Source: an uncultured Flavobacteriales bacterium (GTDB lineage: Bacteria > Bacteroidota > Bacteroidia > Flavobacteriales > JBLHRE01). From it: DNA of 64,000 nucleotides. The notes beneath the pieces were generated by a model. The model was given only the letters and a program-made list of their open reading frames with translations, was not told where the DNA came from and ran no database searches. Positions within the stretch are counted from its first letter, which is position 1, and each line of letters opens with the position of its first letter. Below, in pieces: positions 26,586 to 35,310 of this stretch. The DNA lies in NCBI GenBank assembly GCA_937139155.1, contig CAKZPI010000043.1, positions 1-64,000 of the forward strand. Reading direction: 5' to 3'. A program made the position numbers and the translations under genes.

Positions 26586-29282
26586 ATGCATTGCTATTTT
26601 CGCCTACTTATTTCCTTACTTTTTCTAAGCCTAGGTGCCTATGCTCAGGTAGGTGATGTTTTCCTGAATTTTAAGGAAGATTCGGTGACAATTGCACGTG
26701 GGTCTTATGGCCATAACGTGCTGAAGCTTACCAATAAATCGGCTCAGGATGTTCATGGTAAAATTGAATTGGAACTCCCTTCGGGTATCAGCCTATTGAT
26801 GCCCATTCCTGAAGAAATTGAATTGCCTTCCGGCGAAAGCCAAACCTTGATTCTTAGATTCACCACGGTAAGCAGCCGAACCCGTAACTTAAATCCTTTG
26901 GTTTATGCCAATTTCATTAACCTGAACGGAGATGTTTTAGCCGGCGACCAATGTGCCTTGTCATTGGAAAGGTTTTCCATTTGGCAAGTGAATGCAGAGA
27001 AAAGCTCAAGCCTTTATTATGGGGGCGACCAAAGCGTGAAAATACCCTTGGTGATTTCGAATCAAGGTAATGTTTCCAATACCTTTGAAATAAGACAAGG
27101 CTCTAATCGTCCGATTCAATCCTCTGACTTACCTACCCGAATTAGGTTAAAAGCTTTTCAAGATTCAACCATTTGGGTGGAAATGAAACTCACCAACGAC
27201 CAATCAAAATCTGATAAAGACTTCCTGCTTGATTTTGAGGCCGAAGCTAGGGGAGAGGTGCAAAGATTTACACACACCCTTTCCCCCGTAGGTAACCGAG
27301 TTTATCAGCACCCATCAAAATGGCTTTCTTCAAGTCTATTTCTCTCGGCAACCGCTTCCAACCTAGGGTCTCCTTATCCTTTCTTACTCACCCAGGCTAG
27401 AGGACGAGTATTTCTCAAAGACCGGAAGTCTTTTAACTATTACATCCGAAACAACGATCGAATTGGGGGTGCCAATGGGTTGAGGTCAACCCTCTTCAAT
27501 TTAAAATACAATGGAAATGTTTTCGGGTTCACCCTGGGTGATCTCAATGAGCCTACCAACCTATTTAGAATTGGGCGCGGACTGGGAGCATCGGTTCATT
27601 TAGGAAGCCATAGCCTCGGATTCTTCGTTTTAGAGGACATACGAATTCAAGAATCAGGTTATGCAGTTTACCACGAGGTAGATCTGGGTGAGAACTGGAG
27701 CAATAGAATGGTTTATGATTTTGGAGCGTCTTCAAGCAATAATTCGGAATACCAGGTAATAAGCTCAAACACTACCTATATAAACCCAAAAAACGATCGG
27801 GAAATAGCCTTGAAATTGGGGTATGGAACCCAGGGGTTTTCAGACCTACCAAACCAAGAAACCGGATATATGGGGCGTTTCAATGCTGAGACCGAGGTCT
27901 GGGACGGGAAGGCTTTTCTGGAAACGGAATTTGGGTCGCCCTTTTACCCGGGAATTGAACGTGGAACAACAAGTCTGCTTTTTAATTATCAGAAAGAAGG
28001 TGAAAGCTGGGTTTACCAACCCATGATCCGATATGTTCGAAATCGAGCAGAGTTTTTGACCAGAGAGGAATTTGTGCAGTCTTTTGATTTTACCTCCGCC
28101 CTCTATGAAATGAACTTCAAAAAACGGAAGGCATCTAAGAACCAAATTTCTTACGGGCTAGGCTACCTTTACGACGGTAGAGATACCTTAATAAGACAAG
28201 GGCCGAGAGTTGGCTTGAGGTTAAAAAACACCGATCAGAAAGGAAGCTTTGACCTAAGCCTTTCTGCTGGCCTATTGAGTTTTCCGTTTCAAAACAAAAT
28301 CATCCAGCAAGTTGTGGCAGAAGGGAATTTCAAAAAAGGAATTTTTGGATCCAACTATCGGCTTATCTACGGACCTTATTTTTATCGAGATGCATCCATA
28401 TTTGTTTCCGAAGGAATTCAACCAGCCTCCGTGTCAGCCGGACCGTATTTGAACTATTTTTTCTTTAATGGAAAACTGAACATTAAGAATTCCGTTGATT
28501 TGTTTCTGAGCAATTACGACGCATACAACCGAACCGTAGCCAGAACCATGGCCAGAATGAACCTTAGTAATGGGTTTCAAGCTTCGGTGCAAACCTCTTA
28601 TACTTGGTCTCCATTTTTTACAGATTTTCGGTCTTCCATTTCAATTTCCAAATCTTTCCTAGTTCCGGTAATTGGGGTCAAGCAATACGGGAGTATTTAC
28701 GTCAAGCTTTTCAAGGATCTAGACGGAGATAAAACTTTTGGTGAAGGAGACATGCCCATTTCCAATGAACGTATCCGAATCAACAAACTTCTTTTAGAAT
28801 CTGATAAATCAGGAGACCTAGCTTATTTAAATGTTTCGGCGGGCACCTATTACCTTGACCTTTCACCTTTAAAATCCATTCAAGGTTGGGTCACTACCGG
28901 GGGAGCATTGCAGGAGGTTATCCTCACTGGAAACAAAGACCTTTATGTGGCCATTCCCTTTCAAAGGGCACGATTAATTACCGGCGAAATTCAGGTTTTA
29001 AAGGATGAGTATTCACGTACCAATTACCCCTTGGCCGGGGTTCGTATTACCGCCATGGGCGCAGACTCTATCACCTATACCGGCTTTACCAATAAAGAGG
29101 GGCGGTTTAGAATTCAAGTGCCTCAAGGGGTTTATGAGGTCAATTTCAATCAAAGCCTTTTTCTCACCCAATTTGATGTAGTTCAGGGCAAGCAACCTGC
29201 GGAACTGAAGCAAGAAGAAGAGGTTGAGGTGGTGTTTATTGTCAAAGAAAGAGGCCGCGGAATCAATATCAATCGCGATTAA
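26586..29282 (+). CDS. Usher-like outer-membrane beta-barrel protein
   Basis: The 898-residue protein begins with a signal peptide ending AYAQ. Residues 20-235 look like two Ig-like (NEW3/COG1470-type) domains (IARGSYGHNVLKLTNKSAQ; IPLVISNQGNVSNTFEI). Residues about 240-695 are a run of amphipathic strands typical of an outer-membrane barrel, with many aromatic strand ends. Residues 698-790 form a SdrD/prealbumin-like sandwich (LFKDLDGDKTFGEGDMPIS), and 794-885 a second carboxypeptidase-regulatory-like sandwich (GEIQVLK, GFTNKEGRFRIQVPQGVYEV). This order, N-terminal domains, large barrel and two C-terminal sandwiches, parallels FimD/Caf1A ushers, but no clear FimD-family motif is recognised. 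The gene sits directly after four subunit-like genes and a chaperone-like gene. Confidence 0.65.
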   Translation: MHCYFRLLISLLFLSLGAYAQVGDVFLNFKEDSVTIARGSYGHNVLKLTNKSAQDVHGKIELELPSGISLLMPIPEEIELPSGESQTLILRFTTVSSRTRNLNPLVYANFINLNGDVLAGDQCALSLERFSIWQVNAEKSSSLYYGGDQSVKIPLVISNQGNVSNTFEIRQGSNRPIQSSDLPTRIRLKAFQDSTIWVEMKLTNDQSKSDKDFLLDFEAEARGEVQRFTHTLSPVGNRVYQHPSKWLSSSLFLSATASNLGSPYPFLLTQARGRVFLKDRKSFNYYIRNNDRIGGANGLRSTLFNLKYNGNVFGFTLGDLNEPTNLFRIGRGLGASVHLGSHSLGFFVLEDIRIQESGYAVYHEVDLGENWSNRMVYDFGASSSNNSEYQVISSNTTYINPKNDREIALKLGYGTQGFSDLPNQETGYMGRFNAETEVWDGKAFLETEFGSPFYPGIERGTTSLLFNYQKEGESWVYQPMIRYVRNRAEFLTREEFVQSFDFTSALYEMNFKKRKASKNQISYGLGYLYDGRDTLIRQGPRVGLRLKNTDQKGSFDLSLSAGLLSFPFQNKIIQQVVAEGNFKKGIFGSNYRLIYGPYFYRDASIFVSEGIQPASVSAGPYLNYFFFNGKLNIKNSVDLFLSNYDAYNRTVARTMARMNLSNGFQASVQTSYTWSPFFTDFRSSISISKSFLVPVIGVKQYGSIYVKLFKDLDGDKTFGEGDMPISNERIRINKLLLESDKSGDLAYLNVSAGTYYLDLSPLKSIQGWVTTGGALQEVILTGNKDLYVAIPFQRARLITGEIQVLKDEYSRTNYPLAGVRITAMGADSITYTGFTNKEGRFRIQVPQGVYEVNFNQSLFLTQFDVVQGKQPAELKQEEEVEVVFIVKERGRGININRD

Positions 29283-29313
29283 GCTTTTGCTTTTCTAATC
29301 CTTTCTCAAGCCC

Positions 29314-29321
29314 TACTTTTG
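29314..29321 (+). promoter_or_regulatory. Probable -7 box for pheT
   Basis: TACTTTTG matches TAnnTTTG 20 bp before the pheT ATG. A TTG at 29287-29289 is 24 bp upstream, slightly longer than the usual 19-21 spacing. Confidence 0.4.
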
Positions 29322-29341
29322 CCCCGTAAAAATTTGGCAGC

Positions 29342-31756
29342 ATGAAGGTTTCATATAATTGGCTTAAAGACTTTGTTTCAGTTGACTTAAGCCCAGAACA
29401 GATCTCTGAAATTCTAACCGATACCGGCCTGGAAGTTGAAGGTTTGGAAAAGGTGGAGTCAATCAAAGGTGGATTGGCGGGGGTAGTGTTTGGAAAGGTG
29501 ATTTCGGTGAAACCTCATCCGAATGCTGACAAGCTGAAGCTTACCCAAGTTGATGTAGGAGCCGGTGAAAACTTACCCATTGTTTGTGGAGCGCCCAATG
29601 TAGCTGAAGGTCAAAATGTTGTGGTTGCTTTGGTAGGAACCACCATTTATCCTGGAGGGGAAGCATTAAAAATTAAAAAGGCCAAAATTAGAGGGGAAGT
29701 TTCCGAAGGAATGCTTTGCGCCGAAGATGAACTTGGATTAGGAGCTAGCCATGACGGAATTCTTGTAATCCAAGATTCAGTTGAGCCCGGAGCTCCAGTT
29801 GCTCCCTTTTTCGGCGTAAGCCAAGATTTTGTGTACGAAATTGGATTGACCCCCAACCGTACGGATGCCATGGGACATATTGGAGCAGCTAGAGACATTT
29901 ATGCTCAGCAATTGAGAAGCAATCAAAGACCCCAGTTCACCTACCCAAAGGTATCCAACCTGCCAAAAGCCGAACCAAAGGTTAAGGTTGTGGTAGAGAA
30001 CTCAGAGGCTTGTCCTAGGTACATGGGTTTAAGTCTTAAAAACATAAAGGTTGAACCTTCGCCAGCTTGGCTACGTGATCGTTTGCTTTCCATCGGGCAA
30101 AAGCCCATCAATAATATTGTTGACATCACCAATTATGTAATGCATGAAACGGGTCAGCCCTTGCATGCATTCGACATGGATGTAGTAGAAGGAGAGGTTC
30201 GGGTGAAAACCTTGAAAGAAGGGACTCATTTTACCACCCTTGACGGGGATGAGCGCAAGCTGAGAGATCAAGACTTGATGATATGCAATGGGAAAGATGA
30301 GCCCATGTGCATTGCCGGGGTCTTCGGAGGAGAGTCCTCTGGAGTTTCCGATTCTACCACCGAGGTTTTTCTAGAGTCTGCTTGGTTCAACCCAGTTTGG
30401 GTTCGGAAAACGGCCAAACACCATGGATTGAATACCGATGCATCTTTCCGTTTTGAACGAGGTACTGATCCGGAAGGTACCGAAATGGCCCTTATGCGGG
30501 CCGCTGATCTAATGGTTGAAATTGCAGGTGCAGAAGTTCAAGGAGGTGCCTCAGATTTTTATCCCTTAAAGGCTCATAAGATTCAGATTGATTTTGATTT
30601 GAATCGATTGAATGTTTTGGCCGGACAAGAAATTGAAGAGGAAGTTTTACGGAAGATTTTCATCGGTTTAGAAATAGAAGTTCTCAAGACTCATGAATCC
30701 GTTTGGAGCCTTGAAATTCCTACCTACCGAAGAGACGTTACCCGCGAGGCTGATGTGGTTGAAGAGGTTTTACGAATTTACGGGTACAATGAAATTCGCC
30801 TTACCGGAAGAATCAACGCATCTCTTGAGCAAGCGCCTAAATTTGATCCTGAAAAAATCCAAGATCGAATTGCAGATTTCTTGGCATCTAACGGATTCAA
30901 CGAATGCATGAGCAATTCACTAACCACGGTTGAATATGTTAATGAAGAGTTTCCGGAGGAGCTTTGGGTGAAAATGAAAAACCCCCTTAGTCGAGATTTA
31001 AGCCTTATGAGAACCAGTTTGCTTTACAGCGGATTGGAAGCCATTGAGCGGAATCAAAAAAGGAAACGTCCGGACCTGAAATTGTTTGAGTTTGGAAAGG
31101 TTTATAAACGAACCGATAAGGGCTTTGAAGAGGCTAAAAAGCTTGGCATTTTTCTATCAGGAGACCTACATGGTTTGTCTTGGATGAATCAGGGAGACTC
31201 GTCTTTGTTTTTCTACGGGAAATCGATCTTAGAAAGGGTATTGGAAAGGCTTAACCTCCAGTTTCCAAAAGGAAAGTCTTTTACTTCATACCACAGCCGT
31301 GAGGGATTAAGCTTTAAGCTAGGGAAGGAAGAATTGGCGAGTATTTCTTGGGTTTCTGATGAGGTGCTTAAAAAATTAGACGTTCAAGGCGAGGTGATTT
31401 ATATTGAACTGAATTGGGAATTTGCACTTTCCCTGGCCTCCAAGAAATCCATGAGCTATAAGGCGGTTTCAAAATACCCGGCCGTACGAAGAGACCTAGC
31501 CCTATTGATTGAAAAGGATGTAGAGTTCCAGGCTTTGGAAGGCACTGCTTATCGGGCTGAGAAGAAATACCTGAAGTCGGTTGACCTATTTGATGTGTAT
31601 GAGGGAAAAGGCTTACCTGCGGGTAAAAAATCCTATGCCTTGGCCTTTGTGCTTGAAGACAAAGAGAAAACCTTGAGTGAGAAGCAAATAGAAAAAGCCA
31701 TGGCCAAAATTCTAACTGCCTTGGAAAAAGAGAATGGAGCTGAATTACGGGCTTAA
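29342..31756 (+). CDS. pheT: Phenylalanine-tRNA ligase beta subunit
   Basis: This 804-residue subunit forms the alpha2-beta2 enzyme that charges tRNA-Phe. The N-terminal EMAP/OB tRNA-binding domain (about residues 40-150: PHPNADKLKLTQVDVG, IVCGAPNV) is followed by the B3/B4 editing domain (INNIVDITNYVMHETGQPLHAFD, GGESSGVSDSTTEVFLESAWF), the B5 domain (YRRDVTREADVVEEVLRIYGYN), a catalytic-like core and a C-terminal ferredoxin-fold anticodon-binding domain (KYPAVRRDLALLIEKDV). Length is normal. pheS is not adjacent. The stop shares a TTAA with the convergent OmpA-family gene. Confidence 0.96.
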   Translation: MKVSYNWLKDFVSVDLSPEQISEILTDTGLEVEGLEKVESIKGGLAGVVFGKVISVKPHPNADKLKLTQVDVGAGENLPIVCGAPNVAEGQNVVVALVGTTIYPGGEALKIKKAKIRGEVSEGMLCAEDELGLGASHDGILVIQDSVEPGAPVAPFFGVSQDFVYEIGLTPNRTDAMGHIGAARDIYAQQLRSNQRPQFTYPKVSNLPKAEPKVKVVVENSEACPRYMGLSLKNIKVEPSPAWLRDRLLSIGQKPINNIVDITNYVMHETGQPLHAFDMDVVEGEVRVKTLKEGTHFTTLDGDERKLRDQDLMICNGKDEPMCIAGVFGGESSGVSDSTTEVFLESAWFNPVWVRKTAKHHGLNTDASFRFERGTDPEGTEMALMRAADLMVEIAGAEVQGGASDFYPLKAHKIQIDFDLNRLNVLAGQEIEEEVLRKIFIGLEIEVLKTHESVWSLEIPTYRRDVTREADVVEEVLRIYGYNEIRLTGRINASLEQAPKFDPEKIQDRIADFLASNGFNECMSNSLTTVEYVNEEFPEELWVKMKNPLSRDLSLMRTSLLYSGLEAIERNQKRKRPDLKLFEFGKVYKRTDKGFEEAKKLGIFLSGDLHGLSWMNQGDSSLFFYGKSILERVLERLNLQFPKGKSFTSYHSREGLSFKLGKEELASISWVSDEVLKKLDVQGEVIYIELNWEFALSLASKKSMSYKAVSKYPAVRRDLALLIEKDVEFQALEGTAYRAEKKYLKSVDLFDVYEGKGLPAGKKSYALAFVLEDKEKTLSEKQIEKAMAKILTALEKENGAELRA

Positions 31757-32439
31757 TCTCCAGAAAGTATCTTAACCTCAGTTCTCCGGTTCTTTTGCCG
31801 GTTTTCGGGTCCGTCATTCAATGCTACGGGTCTTGATTCACCATAGCCAACGGCCTGAATTCTATTTGGCTTTATGCCCTTTTTGGTAAGGTAGTTTTTA
31901 ACCGCCTTGGCTCTTTTTTCAGAAAGCTTCTGGTTGGCATCAGCTTCACCCACATCATCGGTATGCCCCCCAATTTCAATCCTAACCTCTGGCTTTAAAC
32001 TCAGGTACTCAAAAAGCTCATCAAGCTCTTCATGAGATTCTGGTTTTAAGGCTGAAGAACCCGTTTCAAAATAAACGTGATCAAGGGTAAAGGTTTTTGG
32101 CAATTCAAATTGAATCAATACCTCGTAGGTGCCGTAGAGTTCATTTTCCTTTAAGGGGGGGATTTCAAGCTGGGTATAATCAAACTCTTCACCTACGCCC
32201 ATTATTTGCACCAAATAGGTAGTTGCCCCAGGTAGTTCAATAGAAAAGAAACCCTCGGCATTGGTTAATCCCTTATATGATTTATCAGAATTCTCATCTC
32301 GAAGCAATACTCGCTCACCTTGCCTTGGGTTGCCTTCAAAGTCTTGAATGGTAATTTCAATTGGGCAAAGATGGACCTCATTTTGGGCATGGCATACGAA
32401 AGAAAAAAGGATAAAGCTTAAAAAGATTAGGGGTTTCAT
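31753..32439 (-). CDS. OmpA-family peptidoglycan-binding protein
   Basis: The 228-residue precursor has a signal peptide ending VCHAQ, an N-terminal domain of about 90 residues resembling a carboxypeptidase-regulatory beta-sandwich (ITIQDFEGNPRQGERVLL, GLTNAEGFFSIELPG) and a C-terminal OmpA domain (VYFETGSSALKPES, IEIGGHTDDVGEADANQKLS, RAKAVKNYLTKKGI, VGYGESRP, NRRTEVKIL). The OmpA domain binds meso-DAP peptidoglycan, so the protein probably links the outer membrane or a periplasmic complex to the wall. There is no beta-barrel and no lipobox. Confidence 0.9.
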   Translation of the reverse strand: MKPLIFLSFILFSFVCHAQNEVHLCPIEITIQDFEGNPRQGERVLLRDENSDKSYKGLTNAEGFFSIELPGATTYLVQIMGVGEEFDYTQLEIPPLKENELYGTYEVLIQFELPKTFTLDHVYFETGSSALKPESHEELDELFEYLSLKPEVRIEIGGHTDDVGEADANQKLSEKRAKAVKNYLTKKGIKPNRIQAVGYGESRPVALNDGPENRQKNRRTEVKILSGD

Positions 32440-32488
32440 GCGGTAAAACTTAAGATTGGGAAACTAGCACTTCTTTTCAGAATTGGGG

Positions 32489-32496
32489 TATTTTTG
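32489..32496 (+). promoter_or_regulatory. -7 box abutting the MATE transporter start
   Basis: TATTTTTG matches the consensus and ends 6 bp before the ATG at 32503, so transcription should begin at or within a few bases of the start codon. Confidence 0.45.
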
Positions 32497-32502
32497 CCCG
32501 CT

Positions 32503-33855
32503 ATGGCCCTATACCTAAACCATGCTCCGAAAACCTTAAAGTTAGCCCTTCCTGTGATGATTTCACAAATTGGGCATGTTATGGTTATGGTAGCTGATTC
32601 AGCCATGGTCGGACAATTAGGCCCGGTTCCATTGGCTGCGGCCTCACTTACCAATTCCTGTTTTTTTATTGTGCTTGCATTTGGGGTTGGGCTTTCCTTT
32701 GGCATTACTCCTTTGGTGGCTTCCGCCGATGGGGAAGGAGACATTCCTCGAATTAAAAAAATTCTATTTGCAGGTTTATCGGTGAACATGGTTTTTGCTT
32801 TGGCGATTTTTGCCTTGGTTTATTTCGGATCCTTTTTCCTTTCCTATTTAAATCAGCCGGATGAGGTAACCCTTTTAGCCGGACCCTACCTTAGGGTGGT
32901 GAACTTGAGCGGAATATTTTTAATGATATTCCAAACCTTTCGACAGTTTGCTGAAGGCCTTTCAGATACAAGAACGGCCATGAACATATCACTTATTGCC
33001 AATGGCCTAAATATATTCCTGAATTATATTATGATTTTCGGGCATTTTGGATTTGAGCCCATGGGCCTATTAGGCGCAGGTTATGCAACCTTAATTTCGC
33101 GAATTTTCATGGCCATTTCTATGGGGCTTTACCTGTATTGGAAGAAAAATTACCGGCATTATTTTCATGGAGTTCCTTTGCGGGATATACGCTGGATCAC
33201 CTGTATGAGAATAATGAAAGTTGGGGTGCCCAGCGGACTGCAGTTTTTCTTTGAAGTAGGGGCCTTTGCCATTGCCGCTGTAATGGTAGGTTGGATTTCG
33301 GCGGAAGCCTTAGCCGCTCACCAAGTGGCCCTGAGTTTGGCAGCCATTACCTATATGATTGCCTCTGGCCTTGCTGCTGCTGCAACCATCCGAATCGGAA
33401 ATCAAATGGGCTTAAAGGATGCGAAGACCCTCAAAGAAATTGGAATTTCAACCCTGGTGCTTTCTGTGATTTTTATGGGCCTGGCCGGTTTGGTTTTCAT
33501 CCTTTTCAATGATTACCTACCCCAGTTTTTCATTGACAATCTTGAAGTGGTACATATTGCTGCTGGACTATTGCTTATTGCGGCGGCCTTTCAGTTGGGT
33601 GATGGGGTGCAGGTGGTAAGTCTGGGCGTACTCAGAGGCATGGAAGATACTCGAATTCCTACCTGGCTTACCTTGATTGCCTATTGGGGTACCGCCTTGC
33701 CCTTGGCCTACCTTTGCGGCTTTGTATTTAATCTAGGGGTTTACGGGGTTTGGATCGGGCTGTGTCTTGGATTAATCATGGCGGCCGTTCTCCTTTCTAT
33801 TCGATTCTTTAAAATGACCAAAAAGCTGTTAGAGAACCCTGAATTTGAAAAGTGA
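32503..33855 (+). CDS. MATE-family multidrug/Na+ antiporter
   Basis: The 450-residue integral membrane protein has twelve predicted hydrophobic segments and the MATE pattern: a first helix with ALPVMISQIGHVMVMVADSAMVGQLG, and the duplicated PSGLQFFFEVGAFAIAAVMVGWIS segment at the start of the second half. The ATG at 32503 is preferred over an upstream TTG at 32494 because the latter lies inside the -7 box. MATE proteins export cationic compounds in exchange for Na+ or H+; the substrate here is unknown. It is transcribed divergently from the OmpA-family gene with a 63-bp gap. Confidence 0.92.
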   Translation: MALYLNHAPKTLKLALPVMISQIGHVMVMVADSAMVGQLGPVPLAAASLTNSCFFIVLAFGVGLSFGITPLVASADGEGDIPRIKKILFAGLSVNMVFALAIFALVYFGSFFLSYLNQPDEVTLLAGPYLRVVNLSGIFLMIFQTFRQFAEGLSDTRTAMNISLIANGLNIFLNYIMIFGHFGFEPMGLLGAGYATLISRIFMAISMGLYLYWKKNYRHYFHGVPLRDIRWITCMRIMKVGVPSGLQFFFEVGAFAIAAVMVGWISAEALAAHQVALSLAAITYMIASGLAAAATIRIGNQMGLKDAKTLKEIGISTLVLSVIFMGLAGLVFILFNDYLPQFFIDNLEVVHIAAGLLLIAAAFQLGDGVQVVSLGVLRGMEDTRIPTWLTLIAYWGTALPLAYLCGFVFNLGVYGVWIGLCLGLIMAAVLLSIRFFKMTKKLLENPEFEK

Positions 33856-34005
33856 TTTTCATTTTGAAAATATACCTGGGGATTCTATAATTTTAAGAGC
33901 CTGATAATCAGGGGTGTTTGCTGGGTTTAATCTATGGTATTTGGTTTGAGTACTAAAGAGTAATTCAAAAAAACCTACAAACCATAAATTAAAAATTAGA
34001 ATACT

Positions 34006-34449
34006 ATGAAAACCCTGAAAGTACTTAGCACGCCGGTTTTGGCACTTAGTTTAATCTTCGGACTGCATGCTTGCAACCAAGACAAATCAAATTCTGACTC
34101 TTCGAAGGTTGAAGAAAAAATGGAAACCGTAGAAAAGAAAGTTGACCAGAAAATGGATAAGCTTGTTTCTGAACTTGAAGCGGAAGTAGATGCTTTAGAC
34201 CAGAAAATTGAAGAGCTTGAGAAAGAGATGAGTACCGGTGAGCTTACCGAAAAAGACGAAAAAATGCTTGAGGATCTTAAAGAGTTTAGCAAAGAAGCAA
34301 AGGCTGATTTAAGAGAGGCCAAAGAAAGTGCTTCTGAGAACTGGAACGACCTTAAAGAAGAAACCAAAGAAGAACTTACCCAGTTAAAGACTGACCTCAA
34401 AGACTGGAAACAGAAAGTGGACGATAAGTTAGACGAGTGGACTAGCTAA
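34006..34449 (+). CDS. Small coiled-coil lipoprotein
   Basis: The 147-residue precursor has a lipoprotein signal (SLIFGLHAC, Cys24) and a mature part almost entirely of Lys, Glu, Asp, Leu and Val heptads (VEEKMETVEKKVDQKM; LEDLKEFSKEAKADL), predicted as long coiled coil. It resembles Lpp-like or late-embryogenesis-like helical lipoproteins only in general form. No close family is recognised. It is followed by its own terminator. Confidence 0.8.
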   Translation: MKTLKVLSTPVLALSLIFGLHACNQDKSNSDSSKVEEKMETVEKKVDQKMDKLVSELEAEVDALDQKIEELEKEMSTGELTEKDEKMLEDLKEFSKEAKADLREAKESASENWNDLKEETKEELTQLKTDLKDWKQKVDDKLDEWTS

Positions 34450-34470
34450 TCTGTATTGTTTGTTTCGTGA

Positions 34471-34502
34471 AAAAGCCGGCTTTATCAGCTGGCTTTTCTT
34501 TT
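34471..34502 (+). terminator. Terminator after the coiled-coil lipoprotein
   Basis: AAAAGCCGGC (34471-34480) pairs with GCTGGCTTTT (34488-34497, one G-U pair), followed by a T-rich stretch, 22 bp after the stop. Confidence 0.8.
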
Positions 34503-34516
34503 CTTTGTAAAAAATA

Positions 34517-34762
34517 ATGAATATGAAGCCTCCAAAGTTTTTAATGGGTGACAATACCCAGAGCCCAGACTCAATTTTTGTAATACATACCGGAAATCCA
34601 AGCTTCGTTTTGGATGTGGATTCTGAAGAAGTTTTTTTCCTTGAAAAAGGTTTCGGTGAAGCAGATCGTGAAGAGACTGCCAATCAAATATCAGAATTGG
34701 TTTCGGAAGCCATGGAGTTTTACGATTCTGAAATTCAAGCTTACGAAGAACTGGAAGATTAA
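34517..34762 (+). CDS. Small acidic hypothetical protein
   Basis: The 81-residue acidic protein has an N-terminal beta-rich part (FLMGDNTQSPDSIFVIHT, PSFVLDVDSEEVFFLE) and a C-terminal helix (ETANQISELVSEAMEFYDSEI). It has no signal peptide. It looks like a conserved small Bacteroidota protein, but I cannot name a family. The ATG lies 20 bp after the preceding terminator, and the stop shares TTAA with the convergent membrane gene. Confidence 0.7.
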   Translation: MNMKPPKFLMGDNTQSPDSIFVIHTGNPSFVLDVDSEEVFFLEKGFGEADREETANQISELVSEAMEFYDSEIQAYEELED

Positions 34763-35280
34763 GCCGGTATTGCGGGCTTAATTTGCCCCTTAAAAGACGA
34801 AAGGGTTGATAGGTAACTGTCAACCCTTTTTTGTTGAATGATGTCAGTGAATTGCCCAAATGCACCCACCAAAGTACAGCCAAAGGCCAGGCCGAATACA
34901 AAGGAACCTACCGGAAGCCAAGCAATGATGAAGCCCAGAATTACCCATAGAGACCAAAACAGTTTTAAATAAGATGAGTAGGCCTGAAAAGCTTGAACTC
35001 TACAGGTTTCTTTAAAATGAAAAACCGAAACATCCTCTTGAATTTCTTTCACAAATTCTTTGGTTCGTTTTTGATTTTGAACAACCATTAAGCCTCCAAC
35101 AACCAAAAGGCAAAATCCTGAAATGCTCATTGGAATGTTCAATCCACGAAGGAAGTCTTGATCGACAAAACTCAGGATAAAAAAAGAGGAAAGGATAAGG
35201 GCAAAGCCAAGACCGAGGAAAAATTTACCCGCCTTGATTTCACCTTGCAGAAACTCGAAAATGGGTTTTGTTTGAGGCAT
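34759..35280 (-). CDS. Hypothetical four-helix membrane protein
   Basis: The 173-residue protein has four hydrophobic segments: about residues 20-42, 48-67, 108-128 and 130-150. Between segments two and three is a charged cytoplasmic-type loop (QNQKRTKEFVKEIQEDVSVFHFKE). No enzymatic motif or known family is recognised. It converges on the small acidic gene, overlapping it by 4 bp, and lies 30 bp downstream of the frameshifted ATP-grasp gene on the same strand. Confidence 0.7.
   Translation of the reverse strand: MPQTKPIFEFLQGEIKAGKFFLGLGFALILSSFFILSFVDQDFLRGLNIPMSISGFCLLVVGGLMVVQNQKRTKEFVKEIQEDVSVFHFKETCRVQAFQAYSSYLKLFWSLWVILGFIIAWLPVGSFVFGLAFGCTLVGAFGQFTDIIQQKRVDSYLSTLSSFKGQIKPAIPA
34800..34832 (+). 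terminator. Terminator for the small acidic gene inside the opposite gene
   Basis: AAAGGGTTGA (34800-34809) pairs perfectly with TCAACCCTTT (34820-34829), followed by a T run. It lies 38 bp past the stop of the plus-strand gene, within the last codons of the minus-strand membrane protein gene. Confidence 0.75.
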
Positions 35281-35310
35281 TTTTGATTGTGTCGGTCCGC
35301 CTCAAGGTAG

